Part shown: positions 24,298 to 37,145 of the stretch, piece after piece
How the letters are laid out: each line of letters opens with the position of its first letter
Numbering within the stretch: the stretch's first letter is position 1
DNA from: Motacilla alba alba
Lineage: Eukaryota > Chordata > Aves > Passeriformes > Motacillidae
NCBI RefSeq assembly: GCF_015832195.1
Contig: NC_052018.1
Span: 58,961,666 to 59,025,665 of the forward strand
Length of the DNA stretch: 64,000 nucleotides
Reading direction: 5' to 3'
Notes under the pieces: model-generated
Database searches by the model: none
What the model was told of the DNA's origin: nothing
The model's input: the letters and a program-made list of their open reading frames with translations, nothing else
Position numbers and translations under genes: made by a program

Positions 24298-27200
24298 CCA
24301 AACAACTACTAGATTAAAGAAGTCATACAGCCATAGAAGGAGGAGGAAAACTGAAGGACAGCTACAGAAAAGAAGGAACTGAATTTCACTCTCCAGAAGA
24401 ACAGGAAGAGAAATTGATGGTCTGCCAGGTTTGTGAAGAAAACCAAGCTGCTTGATTTATAAAGGGATTACATATGTCCCTAACTGGTTTTTTAAGAAAA
24501 GGAATGGTAAGGCCAAGTGAATAAAACAACTAGACTTGACTGACTTGCCAAAAAGAAACTGAGAGCGTGGGTGTCTGGAAGTACTGGTGTAGCTGATTGC
24601 CAAAAATGTACTTGGAAATGAATTCAAGAACACAGAATGAGCAGCTGATTAATTTATAAAAGACAATTATAAGTCATCAAAGCACCACAAAGCAATTGCC
24701 AAGGTAATATCTGCAGAAAACAGAATTAAGGACAAGTAAAACCATGGCTAAGCAAACTATACTTGCTCCTTGATGCATAAGAAAGCATCTCAGGTTATTC
24801 AAAAATATGAAGAAAGACCTTTGTGAAACAAACATAAGAATAGTTAAACCACAGTAACTGACACAAATCCAAAATTTCCAGGAACACTCTTGATGACAAA
24901 ATGGGCCCAGTTTTCCACACAGTACTTGTGAACTGCTTCTTACTGTTTAATAGTGCTGTCAAAGCCAAAGCAGGGCTCAGGATCTCTGCTTTGTATTTCA
25001 AGGTTTTCAGCAGACTTCTGGTATGATATGACATATACTCTGTCTTAGTGTTGTTTAAGTGGGGCTCGCTGCAAATCCTTTCTCTCAGGATGCCTCAACT
25101 TAAAGGAAAGGGGCATTGCAAAATAAAACTGGATATTTACATTTCCTGACTGTGTTGAAGTGCTTAATTTCATGTTAGAAGATGATATTGGGAATCCAAC
25201 AGCTAGAGTTACCTCTAGTCACTTCATTTAAAGCAGAATTACAATTATACTGCGTTTCTGCGTGTTAAGAGCTGATACCTGGTAAGGTATATACATCTGT
25301 CTTTACCAGAACTAGAGTTGTGTTTTCAAGCAAAATGCTGATGTCTCAGTTTTTGTAAAAGTCCTTTGTTCAGGAGAGTGCATAGACTATCTAATGTGAT
25401 TCATTTAATTAAGATTAGTCAGATAATGCTGTGAAATTTTATTTGTGTGCAATAGTCAGTTCATATGAAATTAATAGTGATGAAACCAAAAACTGAGAAA
25501 AATCATTATGCATCAATTTTTGCTATTTTATAGCATCCATATATACCAAACTTTGCTGAATAAGGACAACTCTTCGCCGAAAAATAATAAATTTGAAAAA
25601 GAGCAAGTTAAATTCCAGTGATTCTGGCAGTAGGAAATGGACATTTTTCTAATTCAGCAAACAAAAATGGTTTACTCAACTGAGACATGAAAGGAATATT
25701 TTTAAAAATCTCTAACTGAATACCTATTTTATTGATAAAGAAAGAAATGGAAATAACTGACAGAACACATTCTTGAACTAAACTTTAAAAATGTTGACAT
25801 TAATAGCACTAGAAAATTTTAAGGTGATAGGGCTAAAGCTATATTATTGTCCCATTTATTTCTTTCAGGATAACCTTTTGAACAACAGCAGAATGATGCA
25901 GGGATTGGGGCATTTTTCAAAGAGTGTTTTACAGTGCTCCACTTTCAAACTTGTCAGTGCTGAGTACTGGAATGTATTATTTTCACAGTACAGAGTTCTC
26001 ATTCCTTTGCAAGCGCATGCATTTGCATGTGTCTTTGTATCCATAACATTTAGAATCTAATATTTTAAATGAGAATTTCATTAATTTATTCAGTTATGGT
26101 GACATAATAAAAAACTATAAAAAATATAACGCTTTTGTCAGAAAAGTGTAACACAATGAGTCATAATTAATGGGTTTAAGTTATAATGCACATTCTTGCT
26201 GAAAGAAAATTCAGAATTTCAATCAGTGGGGGAAGAATTAGCTGAGAAAATTATAGTTTGGATAATTAAATGGTTAATAAAAGGTCTATTTACCTATTAA
26301 AAAGGACCATTTGTGAGAAACTGAAATCATATAGGCAATTAAGTGAGGACTATACACCATGATAAAACAGAGCTTACTAATGAATTTTTTTCAAGAATAG
26401 CAAAACCACTTCTTCAAAGCAATGCAAAAGGCTTAAAGGCTTCTAAGGCCCAGGCGAGGTGTACACATGTAGACTCTTGCACACACATGCACAAAAGATG
26501 GAAAAGTCCTTCAGTGAGGGACCCACATCTTCCACAGAGCTATAGAAGCATTGGGTTTCAACTTAGAATCTTTTCTTCTCGCATTTTGTTGAAAACTGTG
26601 ATTCAAAAATACTAAAATATTTCACAAGCAAATCTGGGACTGAAATACATTATGGGTTTTGCAACTGGCTAAGACCTTGGGGATGGAGAGAGGTGTTCCC
26701 TAGTTACTCACTCTTATCATTAAGCTGTCAGTGTTCCTCGTCTCAGAATCACTACTTTTTGACATATTTCATTTCAGTGGTATGTATGGTAATATTCAGA
26801 AAGAGATTTTTAGCTCGATGATACTGAATTAGGATACACTTGGAGTTAATAAAAAACAATGTATTCAATTTAGCTAAAATATATAATGCCTAATGATGGC
26901 TTATATAAAGAAATGAGTGATTTTTTATGACAGCAAGTTAGAGGAAAGTACTGCAAGCACTGGATAGAGAAAATGTGGAGGCACATGTTTGAAACATGAT
27001 TGACTGGGATAGTAATTTGGACGCTGCTACAAAGAAATATTCAATTTAGTGTAGAATTTTTGCTTTAATAGTATGATTAAAAAATGCAATAGAGCTCCAG
27101 GTGGACCTTTTATTAGACAGATAGCTGTGACAGCTGGATGAAAGATATGTGTGTATGAAGTGCAGTAGACACAGGCTTTTCTAGTTTCTTGAAGAGCTAC

Positions 27201-30200
27201 TCAAATTACAAAATGTTTAGAACTCAGTAGCTTTAGGTAAATGCCCTTAGCACATGACACTTCTTTAAGTTCTACTTCTTGAGTCCAGGGAATCAAGCAC
27301 CAATTCCTCTGTCATTTGTGTCTACACAAATCTGAGAGGCTTGCAATACAGATGAGTAGACTGCTGTCTTCCCTACACTCCATCGTTGTGTTTTATTGTA
27401 TAGCACCTCAATTCACCTAGCAACAATTTTTTCATTATGTTTTGTGTACAAACATACGTAATTCTGTCATATACAGTGACGTGCCATTTATTACAGTGTA
27501 ATAGATTTTATCTAAAAATTTTTGTATGCAGACTGTTTTCAGGTTTCAGATTATAGAAAGGAAAATTACTTCAAACTTTGAATTACCTAACTGGGTGAGT
27601 TAAGAATAGGATTAGGTAAACAAGCCACACACAAATGTTACGTAAATGTGGAGAGTTCATGAGTAGATTATGCATCCCTTTTTCTTTTATTTTATTTTTC
27701 AGAGCTGTCCTCCATTAGTTATTTCAGCTTATAAATTTTGTGCTAATGTGTCTGACAGGCACAAAGCTTAGCACAATGATCTCAAACAGAGTTAGGATAT
27801 TCCACAACTCATTTATTTCTCAAGCACATGTAACATAGGTATGTTTTCTCCCAGTTTTTCAGCATGGATTTTTGAATGTCGTGAACACAGCTATGTGCAC
27901 TGCTTGGGTTTTGACAAAACATAATTCTCAAACCATTGAGGCAAGTCAGCAGCTTCCTTTACCCCTTCTTAATCTTTCACATATGCTTTTTTCCACTTCT
28001 GTTCACTAAAAATTCCTTGGTATCCAATGCCTCAATGAATAGTGTAGCTCTGTAACTCTGTATTTTCCTAATCAAGCACCCTTTCTGTAAGAGAACTTCT
28101 TTCCATGATGCTTATGCAGGCTGTTTATTCAGTGCTGGCCTCTACCTCCATTTGGAGATAGCCACAAAAAAACCCACTAGCACTCCTCTATCAACAACCC
28201 AAACACTTCACTGTCATCTACTAAGCTCAAAACTAAGGAGTTAATTTTCTTAATTTTACTTAAGAGTTTTAGAGTGTCCAAACTCAAATAACACAACCAA
28301 CCTGCAAAGGTTTTTTTTTTGCTCCTATCCCTCATGAACAAATCTTAGAGGGATGTTTTAGACTAAAGTAATTGTTTATTCAGCTCCCAGAAGACCGCTG
28401 CCTGAGGGTGATGCATTCTGTCCTAGGAAAAAGAATAAGGCAAATTAAGTTCATATGTTTTACAAGCACAGAAGCTGATTAGCAGCAGATTCAGCTTCCT
28501 GGTACAAGGATCATGACATTATGGGGTACAAAAGCTATCTCATGGTTAAAGTAGAGAGTTGGGAAGTTTTGTAAAGGGTAAATGGGACAGATGGCTGTTT
28601 TAATACATGAGAGAGTGAACTGTATCTTTGAGCTGCGTTTCAGGATGGTGATGGTGGAGTCTCAAACACACCAGTGGGCACTTGCCCTGTTGCAGAGCCA
28701 GACTCAATGAAGAATGACTATGATACTGAAAAAGGACAAGGATGTACTTGTTTTACTGTGATATCTGAAAGAATATTTTTTGTACCCATTTGTACCCATT
28801 TCAAGGAGTCAGTCTAGATTATAGTCTCATTTGGAATCTTTCCAGAGGGGAAATTTTGGGGTGTTGGGTGGGATTTATTTTATTTTATCTTTTTAATTGC
28901 AGTTGCCTAGTGTTATTTGCCTTCATCTCAAATATGCAAAAATGCAATCACCTGCATTCCTCCTGTTGGAAGGCCATTTCTAAGAAGAATCCAGATTTAT
29001 AAGATCATGGTGCAAATAGGAATCTTGTTAGTTATATTGACATGGATAAAGGAAACCTCATTACACTAACACAGTTTGACTGGGAGAGATTAACATATGA
29101 GAGCCATGGCAGGCTGGTGAGGATTTGCCTCTTATCCAGGCCCAGGACAGATGCTTGATTAACTTTCACCTGCTTTTGAAATGCCATGCTGTTTTAACTC
29201 AGAAAATAAATTATACCATCCAGTATATGTGCTATATCCAGGCTTTGCCTCACCTATTACACAATGGAACCTAATTATCCTCTTTCCCCGTGCATATTGA
29301 GGCATTGGTTTCAAGTATAATAGAGGTGTCTGCTTTGTGGCGAGGCAACTTCCATAACAATGAAAGCAAGGTGCTGTGGTAACATAAAAGAAGCAATTGC
29401 AAGTTAAAATCTGCTGCACCATGGAGCTCCAAGCCCTTCAGCATTTCTATTGTGCATTTTGATAGTGCCAGTTAGAGTTATGTCAATAGGCAGAAAAACC
29501 TTAACTAGCAACTGATTTTCAAAAGAGCTGATTTCACAGGGCAGCACTAGGGAGGCAGCACACAATGCTACATGAGCATCTTTCTTCTGCAGTCCCTGGC
29601 ACTTAAGAGAAGGAAAGTCAAATGCTGTTGTCTCATACAACAGCATACAGATGGATGTCCAGTGACAGCAAGCACCAAACAAAATTCAGTGTAATATTTT
29701 TATTTCAGCTTCAAAATATATTAAATTGTTTATAAAGTTATTTTTCCTCTGGCAATCAGTAACACACATAAGAATGTTATTAATAAAACCAGTTAAAATA
29801 CAGAGACTTTGGAATACAGGCACTTTAATGATATTGTGCTGTTATTGCAGCAGCAGCAGATCATCAGATTTTACTAGATACAATTCTTGGTTTATTTCAG
29901 GGAATTTTACATCCTGGTTCATGGAGGAATTCTTGCACATATTGAAAAAATTACATAGAATCTGAACCAATGAGTACTCTGGGATCTGATTGTGGTTTAT
30001 TTAATTTATCACAGTGTGTACAAGAACATTCCACATCAATACAATCAATAACATCAATACTGTCTGAGAGACACGAGCACCAAGTCAGCAAAAACCACAG
30101 GGCATTCAAATTATTCTTACACAGTAGCACGTGGTGAGTGCCCAAATGCTAATAAAGAACATTTACTAGTCATAATAATTTCAGAACCTTAAGAAAATCT

Positions 30201-30854
30201 CATGAGCACAAAAAAAAAGGGAATTTCTGTGCCCATGGTAATGCTTGACAGCATCTTTTGACAGTAGAAGACAGGAAGGAATGTTGAGAAATTGCAAATT
30301 TATTCTCAGGTATTTGTATTGTGTCAGAATCTGTAAAAAGAACAATGTCATTGTAATAGGAGAATCTAATATTGAGTTAGATAGCATGGAAAAGCACTAC
30401 TTTCCTGAAAGAAGAGTTTTTCAGGAGAGGCAAAGAAAGGATTTAAGAATTCTGATTTACATAGATAACAGGTATGGGAAATCCATTAATTCCATTGTGT
30501 TTTGCTATAAATATAGAGATAGACCGTACGTGAGCTACATGGGCTAAAATTGTGCAAAATTTTGCTGTGGCCTGTTCTTCATTCCTGAACAAAGAAAATA
30601 AAATGTATTTTTACTCAGAAAAGATGAAATAAAAGAAATAACAAAAAAAAAAACCCTCATACATTTAAATTTAAAAACCTTTATTTTTTAAGAAAACTTA
30701 GGAGTATTTTACTCAAAATTTGTCTCAGCTGTTTAGTGCCATGACCTGAGCTAGTAACTAGTTTGAGATCATTGGTTCACTTAAAATTGCATAAGAATTT
30801 ATGTCCTTTTCAAAAATAGTTGGGAATAAAAAAACCCTGCATTGTTTTGATATT

Positions 30855-30877
30855 AATTATCTTCAAAAAAGATAATT
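30855..30877. repeat. Short inverted repeat (9-bp stem, 5-base loop)
   Basis: AATTATCTT at 30855-30863 is the exact reverse complement of AAGATAATT at 30869-30877, with loop CAAAA. AT-rich DNA yields such hairpins by chance, so no function is inferred. Confidence 0.8.
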
Positions 30878-31140
30878 GAGCTTATTGTCTCAAGACAGAC
30901 ATAACCTACTTTTCCTGCAGATGTGAAATATATATGCTTAATAATTTTGCATATAAAAGAAACTTAGGTTATTTTAAGCTTTACTAACAGCTGCTTAATG
31001 CTGGGCTAGAGAGTTGAATATACTGCTGAAAATAATTCAATCATGTGTTTTTTCACCTTTAAAAATAATTTTTCAAAGTAGCTTCAAATAAAAAAAAAAA
31101 AAAGAAAAACCTGCATTAGGGGAAAAAAAGACTCCACCGT

Positions 31141-31665
31141 GAGTGCTGCAACCAGCTCTGAGGTCCTCAGCATAGGAAGGACCTCAACCTGTTAGAGCAA
31201 ATCCAGAGAAGGGTCACCAAGATGGCTGGATGGATGAGGAAATGTTGAGAAGATTGGAATTGATCAGTCTGGAGAAATAAAGGCTTCAGAGTGACCAAAT
31301 TACACCTTTCCGGTACCTGCACAGAAACAACAGGAGACCTGGAGAACGATGTTTTAAAAGGGCATGTAGTAACAGGACAAGATAGGCTTCAAACTGAAAT
31401 GGAATAGGTTTGGATTGAGCAGTAAGAAGAAATTCTACACTCTGAAGGTAGTGAGGCGTGCAACCATGTTGCCCAGAGAAGGGTCCCCTCCCTGGAAGTG
31501 TCCCAGCTCAGGCTGGGTGGAGCTCTGAGCAACATGGTCTGGGAATTCCATTGTCTAGTGGAAAGTGCTCCTGTCCATGACAGGCAGGCATGGGATGAAG
31601 AGCAGTATGATGATCTTTAAGGCCCTTTTTCAACACAGGCTATTTTATGATTCTATGATTTCATG
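31141..31665 (+). mobile_element. CR1 LINE 3' fragment
   Basis: It begins in the CR1 segment around CCAGCTCTGAGGTCCTCAGC (the end of ORF2) and continues through the usual blocks: AGAGCAAATCCAGAGAAGGG, then CTGGAGAAATAAAGGCT, then the AGAAATTCTACACTCTGA region. It ends with the 3' tail TTTTATGATTCTATGATTTCATG. All reading frames are broken by indels, and the copy is diverged (for example AACTGAAATGGAATAGG where family copies have a repeated purine-rich phrase). It is a 5'-truncated dead insertion on the + strand. Confidence 0.92.
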
Positions 31666-32297
31666 AAAATACTGTTTTCATGTGAATGACAGAGAAGAGA
31701 TTACCATATTTTGTCTATGGAAACATTAACAGTCTGAGGGAAAGCTGTTAGGAGAAAACAGATGGAAATTTCACGCAGTCTTAGCACTCTCTACATGCTG
31801 TGAAAAAATATACAAAAATGAACTGTATGAACTTTTGGTGCATAATGTAATTCAACTCAGATTAAGATCCAGGTTTAGTACTTCAGATACTTTGTATTCC
31901 TGAAAACCTAATAGCTGTTCCTGTGGCCATCAGGACTGCCATTTGAAACACTTTCCAGGACTGGACTCTAAATTAGTATCTCAGTAATCGAATGGATAAT
32001 GATTATTGCTGGGTCCAGTGAGTTCTCAGGATATCTGCAGCTGGCACACCCTAGTGGCACCCAAGCACAGAAGGCCACACCTGCTCAGGAGACACCAGGA
32101 GTCAGGTTTTTTTCTGACCACACTGACCTTGTTCCTGACCATAGTACTGACGAAGATGAGTTTTCTGTACCTTGCAGGAGAGTACAAAGGTAACCTCTTT
32201 CTTTTGTTGTATTCATCTCAGAGAACACTGCTATAGGGATTTTTTGGATTGTTTTTTCCCCATATTGTAGATTTAAAATTTTTTTAAGTGTTTGAGG
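31666..32297. other. Unique sequence, nothing recognised
   Basis: Two overlapping short frames lie at 31999-32236, neither resembling a known protein. No repeat is visible. Confidence 0.5.
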
Positions 32298-32457
32298 TTT
32301 TGTGTTTGATTCATTTTTTGTTTGGTTGGTTGGGTTTGTTTTTGTTTTTATTATTTCTGGGGATTTTTTGCTATTGTTGTTGTTGTTTTTGGTTTTTTTT
32401 TTGGTTTTTTGCTTGGCTGTGCTTTATCATAAAACTCAGACCATTTTTTTTTTTTTT
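32298..32457. repeat. T/G-rich low-complexity tract ending in a T14 run
   Basis: T runs are separated by G, GG or GGTTGG groups from about 32298 to 32418, then a short unique spacer, then T14 at 32444-32457. It has the same composition and strand as the tract at 10037-10139. The Phe/Leu/Val-rich open frames here follow from composition only. Confidence 0.85.
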
Positions 32458-35400
32458 AACAATGTGGGAAAAATTATTTTTATGTATAAAGTGAGGGCTA
32501 CCTTCTCTGTCCCTAAGCAAGCAAATAACTTTTCAAAGCTATACATGAAAGAAGTTAAGAAATCTGGCAAATTTTTTGGCTAAAAATCCTCTAATGTTTT
32601 CAAAAGACAACTGATTATTCCAGTTTCAGATAAATGTTCTTTTCAGTCTCTAAGCAAATAACAATGGTTAGGCTTGGAGAACTGTGGGAGAGTTAGGATG
32701 TGAGCAGGAAGACTTTCCAGGAACAGTGGAAATGAAGGCCCCCTGAGAAGGTCTGTTATTTATTCCTATCATTCTAATTTTCCATTGTAAAATGTAGATG
32801 TTTAAAGGAAGATCCAGCCACTTATGATGAACTTGAAAACCTCAAGTTCTGATTATAAGACAAGCAGGTACTGGATATTTACGTTTTGGTACTCAGAAAC
32901 AAAAGTTCCAGTGATGTACCATGGATTTAAAAACATCCTTTGCAAAGGTGGATTCAGGTGCTCAAGTCTAACAGAGGAATCAGTTGGTCTACTGTCGCCC
33001 TGATTTTTTAAGATTTTGCTAAGCCTTCTGGTGTTTACATTCTTGTAATGCACTTTCTTACACACTTTATGTAAATAACTCATTTTGCATTCTTTCATGG
33101 AAGAAGAGAGATTTGATGGACTATTAGTTTGTCCAGTGTCATTGGAGAGGTGGCACTGCCACCCTCCAATCCACTGTCACTTTTAGAAAAGTATAAATGT
33201 TAGAGTCAGAAAAATGAAACTTCCCTTTTCTCTTCACTTTGAGAGCAGCAGTGCACATGTCGTCATTTCTTGTCCTATTATAGCAGTCTACCACTCAAGT
33301 GGGTGTTGCAGTAGTCTGAGAATCTGTAGTGTCAAGGTTTCCAGAAAATAGTCTTATCACAAATGGTCAGAGCTGCTGTCTTCAACAGTACCCTTCAGCT
33401 GAATGAAGATGTTTCACAGAGATTATGAAACATGTGAATTATGTAAAAAGCATTTATTGAACATTTCAAACCTTTACTTCCATAAATGGTTAACCAGTAG
33501 TTTGAAAAGTGCTGTGATTGTTGTTTCTTGCAGGTAGAACCAGTGGTAGTTGAGGAGCTTGGGAAAGTTTTATTTTGTGAGCCATTTCAAAACAGAGTGA
33601 GTAGCCAATGTTTCCTGTGGAATAGCTTTTCCGAAAAAAACTTCATATGGATCTTTCAGAATGTGTCACTTTATATGTAAATAGGATATATTTAAGTGAG
33701 CATGTAACACAAGAAATTTTTTTAAAATGTTTTCATTTTGATTTTATTTTTACCTATTAAGTGCTTTGAAAGGATCAGTCCCTGTTGTAAGTTTTGATTC
33801 TACTGTAAAACCTGTAAGTAAAGATTTGATCTGTTGTATCAGCTGTTTAAGCTTTATTCCTCATCATGACATTAAATTAAGAATCAGTTAAAGTTTTTAA
33901 ATTATTATTTTTTGTGTGTGTATAGGATTTATCATTGCTAGCAGAAAAAAAAAGAAAAAAAAAAGAAAGAAAGAAGATGACATATGGTTAAATAGTAATG
34001 ATTTCCCAGAGGTTTATTTTCCTGTGATTTATGAGTCTTCTCATCCTTTGTTTTGTATACCAAGCCTTCTGGTATTCTGCAGCTGAAGCTGGAATGTGCT
34101 TTATATGTGAATAATTTTGGCTGTTGTAAGAGGTAGGGATTTGGCACTGAGATTAGTGTAATCAACTTAGTATAAATGTTTTATTAACCTGTCACAAAGA
34201 ATCACTTTTAACTCTAGACAAGAATACATAATACTCCAGAGAAGGAACTTTAAGGGGCTTGGTTTAGAGGGTTACTGAACTCAAACTAAGGCCAAAGGAT
34301 GTGTCCTTTAGAAAGCAGGCAGAGCCATGGCAGGGAATGGCCCTAGGTCTCCAGGTAGAGACAGGAAGGGGCTCTGTGCTGAATTGTTCTCAAGCATTGA
34401 CTGGGAGTGAATAAACAAAGCTGCCATGTTCATCCTTCGGGACAACAAAGTTGTCCCTATAATTTTTCTAGTATTGGAAACTTCAGTAGCCCCTATTCAC
34501 TAATCAGTGCATCTCCCAAGATGTTTGAGCAATTGGAGCAGCTGCTTCCCCTGCTCAAAGGATGGAGCCAAGGGAGCTTCAAACTGTTTCTTAGGAACTT
34601 CAGCTCTGATTGCCAGAGGTGTTTGCAGATGACTAACCCACTGATAATTACTATGGACATTACTGCTTGCCTTGCTTTTAGCTCCACTTGAAAGGGAGCA
34701 ATTATTTTTGCAGAATGTTTACCCTGCAAGGCCCAAACACATCTAGTTGTTGCATTATTTTTTTTATCTGACTCAAAGAAACTGAGTTTGTGACCAAGTT
34801 TTTTCCATATTTCTTAATTACTTTATTGTTACTGCATAAAGCCACCCTATATTTTATGTAAAAACACTGTATTTGCAGATCATATATCTAACACTTTTCT
34901 CATTTCAAGTCAAGTAACAAAGGAAACAAAGGATGCTATTTACTTTTATAGTAAGGAGGTTAAGAAATAATAAAATTTACATACTGATTAACTTTTATAC
35001 ATCTCCTCAGAAACAAATACAGGCTGTAATTTGGTTGTTCAGGATAAGGAGACAATCCTACACCTGAACATACCTTCTCAACACTTTCACAGCATATTCT
35101 CCTATATTTTGAATTTTGAATGAAGATGATATTTCTAATATGCAAATGTATCTGTTCATCCCTGACTGGTCCCCTGCTGTTGGGAAGGAGAGTTCTTCTG
35201 GCAGCTGGAGAAACAAATTAAAATATCTGCCCCTTAGCAGTAAAAAACTAGTATTTAAAAAGTGCTCAGGAAGTTAGGAGAGTGCTTGTCATTGGAGCAT
35301 AATATATATGGGGGAACTAGTGTATTGCAGCAGGAATGATTAGTTCTACACTTGACTGATATACCTGAGGAACTGCCCACCCACAGGGATTGGGCTGCTG

Positions 35401-36844
35401 TGCTGTATAAACCCAAGCAGCTGCAGGGTTACCGTATCTTTATACAATGGCATTAATGTTTTACTAGCTGCTTCTAAAAATATTTCAATAAGACATCCCA
35501 GGATCACATTTCTTTTTGATGGCTGTTCAAGTCATCCAGAACTTCATCTAATTCCAGCAAACAAGACCAGAACTTACATTGTTATTCTTACAGACATGAT
35601 TATATGGTACATTTTGTATAATTTTTTCCTCTAGCTTCAAGTCAGCTAACTCTTACAAGATCAGATAGAAGTCCTCAATGTTGACTTTGTCTCAAATTCC
35701 TTTTTCTAGACAAAATGACACCTCCAGATAGTAGCCTCACTCTGTTGTTTTTTGGTTTTGGGTTTGTTTTTTTTTTCTGTCATTTATCAAGAAGCTTCAG
35801 AGTTAGGTCATCAATCTGTGTGTTTGTTGATAGACTTAAAAATTACTTTTTGTTTTGGACAAGGTCCAGGGACTTCCCCTCAAACCTTAATCATCTGTTT
35901 CCATGCTTAGAGTTTCCTACTTCTTCAGTACTTTTGTTTCTTTCATTGTCACTCATTGCCCACTAGACATCACAGTGGTAAATTCCATAATCTGCCTAAA
36001 GAAGATATTTGTAGATAAAACTAAAATACAAACTTTAAAATGTGTGACATAAGAAGAACAGTCAAAGAAGTTAGTCCAGGAAAGGAAACATATTTTTCTA
36101 ATATCCATAATTTTGTTATAGAGAAAACAGAGGGTATCATTATACGTAACAATGAGAGGACTGTAAAAGGCTTTGCAAAAATAAGACATTTAGATTTGAG
36201 ATTAGGAGTCTTTCTAAGTAACTAGCTATAAGCAATCATTAAAGGTTATCTTTGGATGATTGTGGTCATCTACTCCTATGCCCTGTTGCTAGAAGCTATT
36301 AAAAAGTTTTGATTAATACTTTGAGGTGGAGGTTATTTAGTTAATTTAGTTTCTAGGTCTCTGTTCTGCTTGTATCTCACATGGAAGTACATTAATTTCT
36401 CATTACTCAACTCAACAAAGCTGCCTTCTTTTTCCACTGCAATTTCTTTATGGAAAACTCAGGAAAGATAAATATTCATTTCATTAGGATTATAACTTAA
36501 TCTTCTGTACAGAGGTTTTTGTTCTTCAGAAATCAGTTATGTGGGAAGAAACTACCCCTGCAGTTGGCTTAGACACACCTATGGGGTTATAGTTGAAGAG
36601 AGCTGTAGCTGTTCCCAAATGTCCTAAAAAAGATAAATTTCCCTTGCCCACTATTTATGCAATACCAACGATGTTGCCAGATGAAGTTTTTATTTTTACG
36701 AATTTATGGTAACAATGACATTAAAACCTTGTTTGTTTAATGCACCATCTGGCATCCTCATCTATCAATGATGATCCTTGGTGGAAAAATGAATTATTCT
36801 TTTAATGAAGTTTGGAAAGTTAATGCATACAAATATCCCAAAAG
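32458..36844. other. Unique AT-rich sequence without a recognisable gene
   Basis: No repeat family or exon is recognised. It contains a purine tract (33942-33976) and an isolated TATAAA at 35406-35411 in a slightly GC-richer patch. That TATAAA lacks a CpG island or a following open frame, so I do not call a promoter. Confidence 0.5.
33942..33976. repeat. GA-rich simple repeat
   Basis: An uninterrupted purine tract made of A runs spaced by G (AAAAG/GAAA units), about 35 bases long. It is a polypurine microsatellite-like tract. Confidence 0.85.
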
Positions 36845-37145
36845 TGGGTACCAAGAGTGTAGTGCCAGACTATTTTCAATTATGCCCACTGACAGGACAA
36901 GAAGCAATGGCCATAAACTAAACTACAAGAAGTTCTACCTAAACATAAGGAAAAAATTCATTACATCTAGAGTGGCAGAGCACTGGAAGAGGCTGCCCAA
37001 GAAGGTCGTGGAGTCTCCCTCCCTGGAGACATTCAAAACCTATCTGGATACATTCCTAGGACACAGGGGGTTGGACTGGATGATTCCCAGAGTTCCTTTC
37101 CAGCCCTAACAATTCTGTGATTACCAATTCAGTGATTCTGTGAAA
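36845..37145 (+). mobile_element. CR1 LINE 3' fragment, about 300 bp
   Basis: This is the last 300 bp of a CR1 element. It contains the family blocks CCCACTGACAGGACAAGAAG, AGAAGTTCTACCTAAACAT, AGCACTGGAAGAGGCTGCCC and GTGGAGTCTCCCTCCCTGG. The tail is ATTCTGTGA, then a short insertion, then ATTCAGTGATTCTGTGA. One + strand frame of 113 codons runs through it. In that frame the peptide phrases AEHWKRLPKKVVESPSLETF are the well-known fortuitous translation of the CR1 3' region, not a host gene. The copy is relatively well preserved. Confidence 0.93.

Larger units (their letters stand above)
23977..31140. other. Unique AT-rich sequence without a recognisable gene
   Basis: I recognise no interspersed repeat or gene. 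Small local items are the 27-bp duplication at 24244-24297, a 10-bp tandem copy of TGTACCCATT at 28781-28800, and a hairpin with a 9-bp stem at 30855-30877. An octamer-type ATTTGCAT word lies at 26021-26028 but has no supporting context. Just upstream of the next CR1 there is an A-rich run (about 31090-31110). Confidence 0.55.

Noticed and set aside
26010..26034. ATTTGCAT octamer next to CATGCATTTGCATG as a POU-factor site
   Set aside because: A single 8-base word has many chance matches in this composition, and nothing nearby supports it.
32288..32583. Very hydrophobic 68- and 93-codon frames resembling membrane proteins
   Set aside because: They follow from the T/G-rich tract. There is no splice or start context.
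35406..35411. TATAAA box in a GC-richer patch, considered as a gene promoter
   Set aside because: It has no CpG island, no downstream exon and no open frame. A TATAAA word is expected many times in AT-rich DNA.
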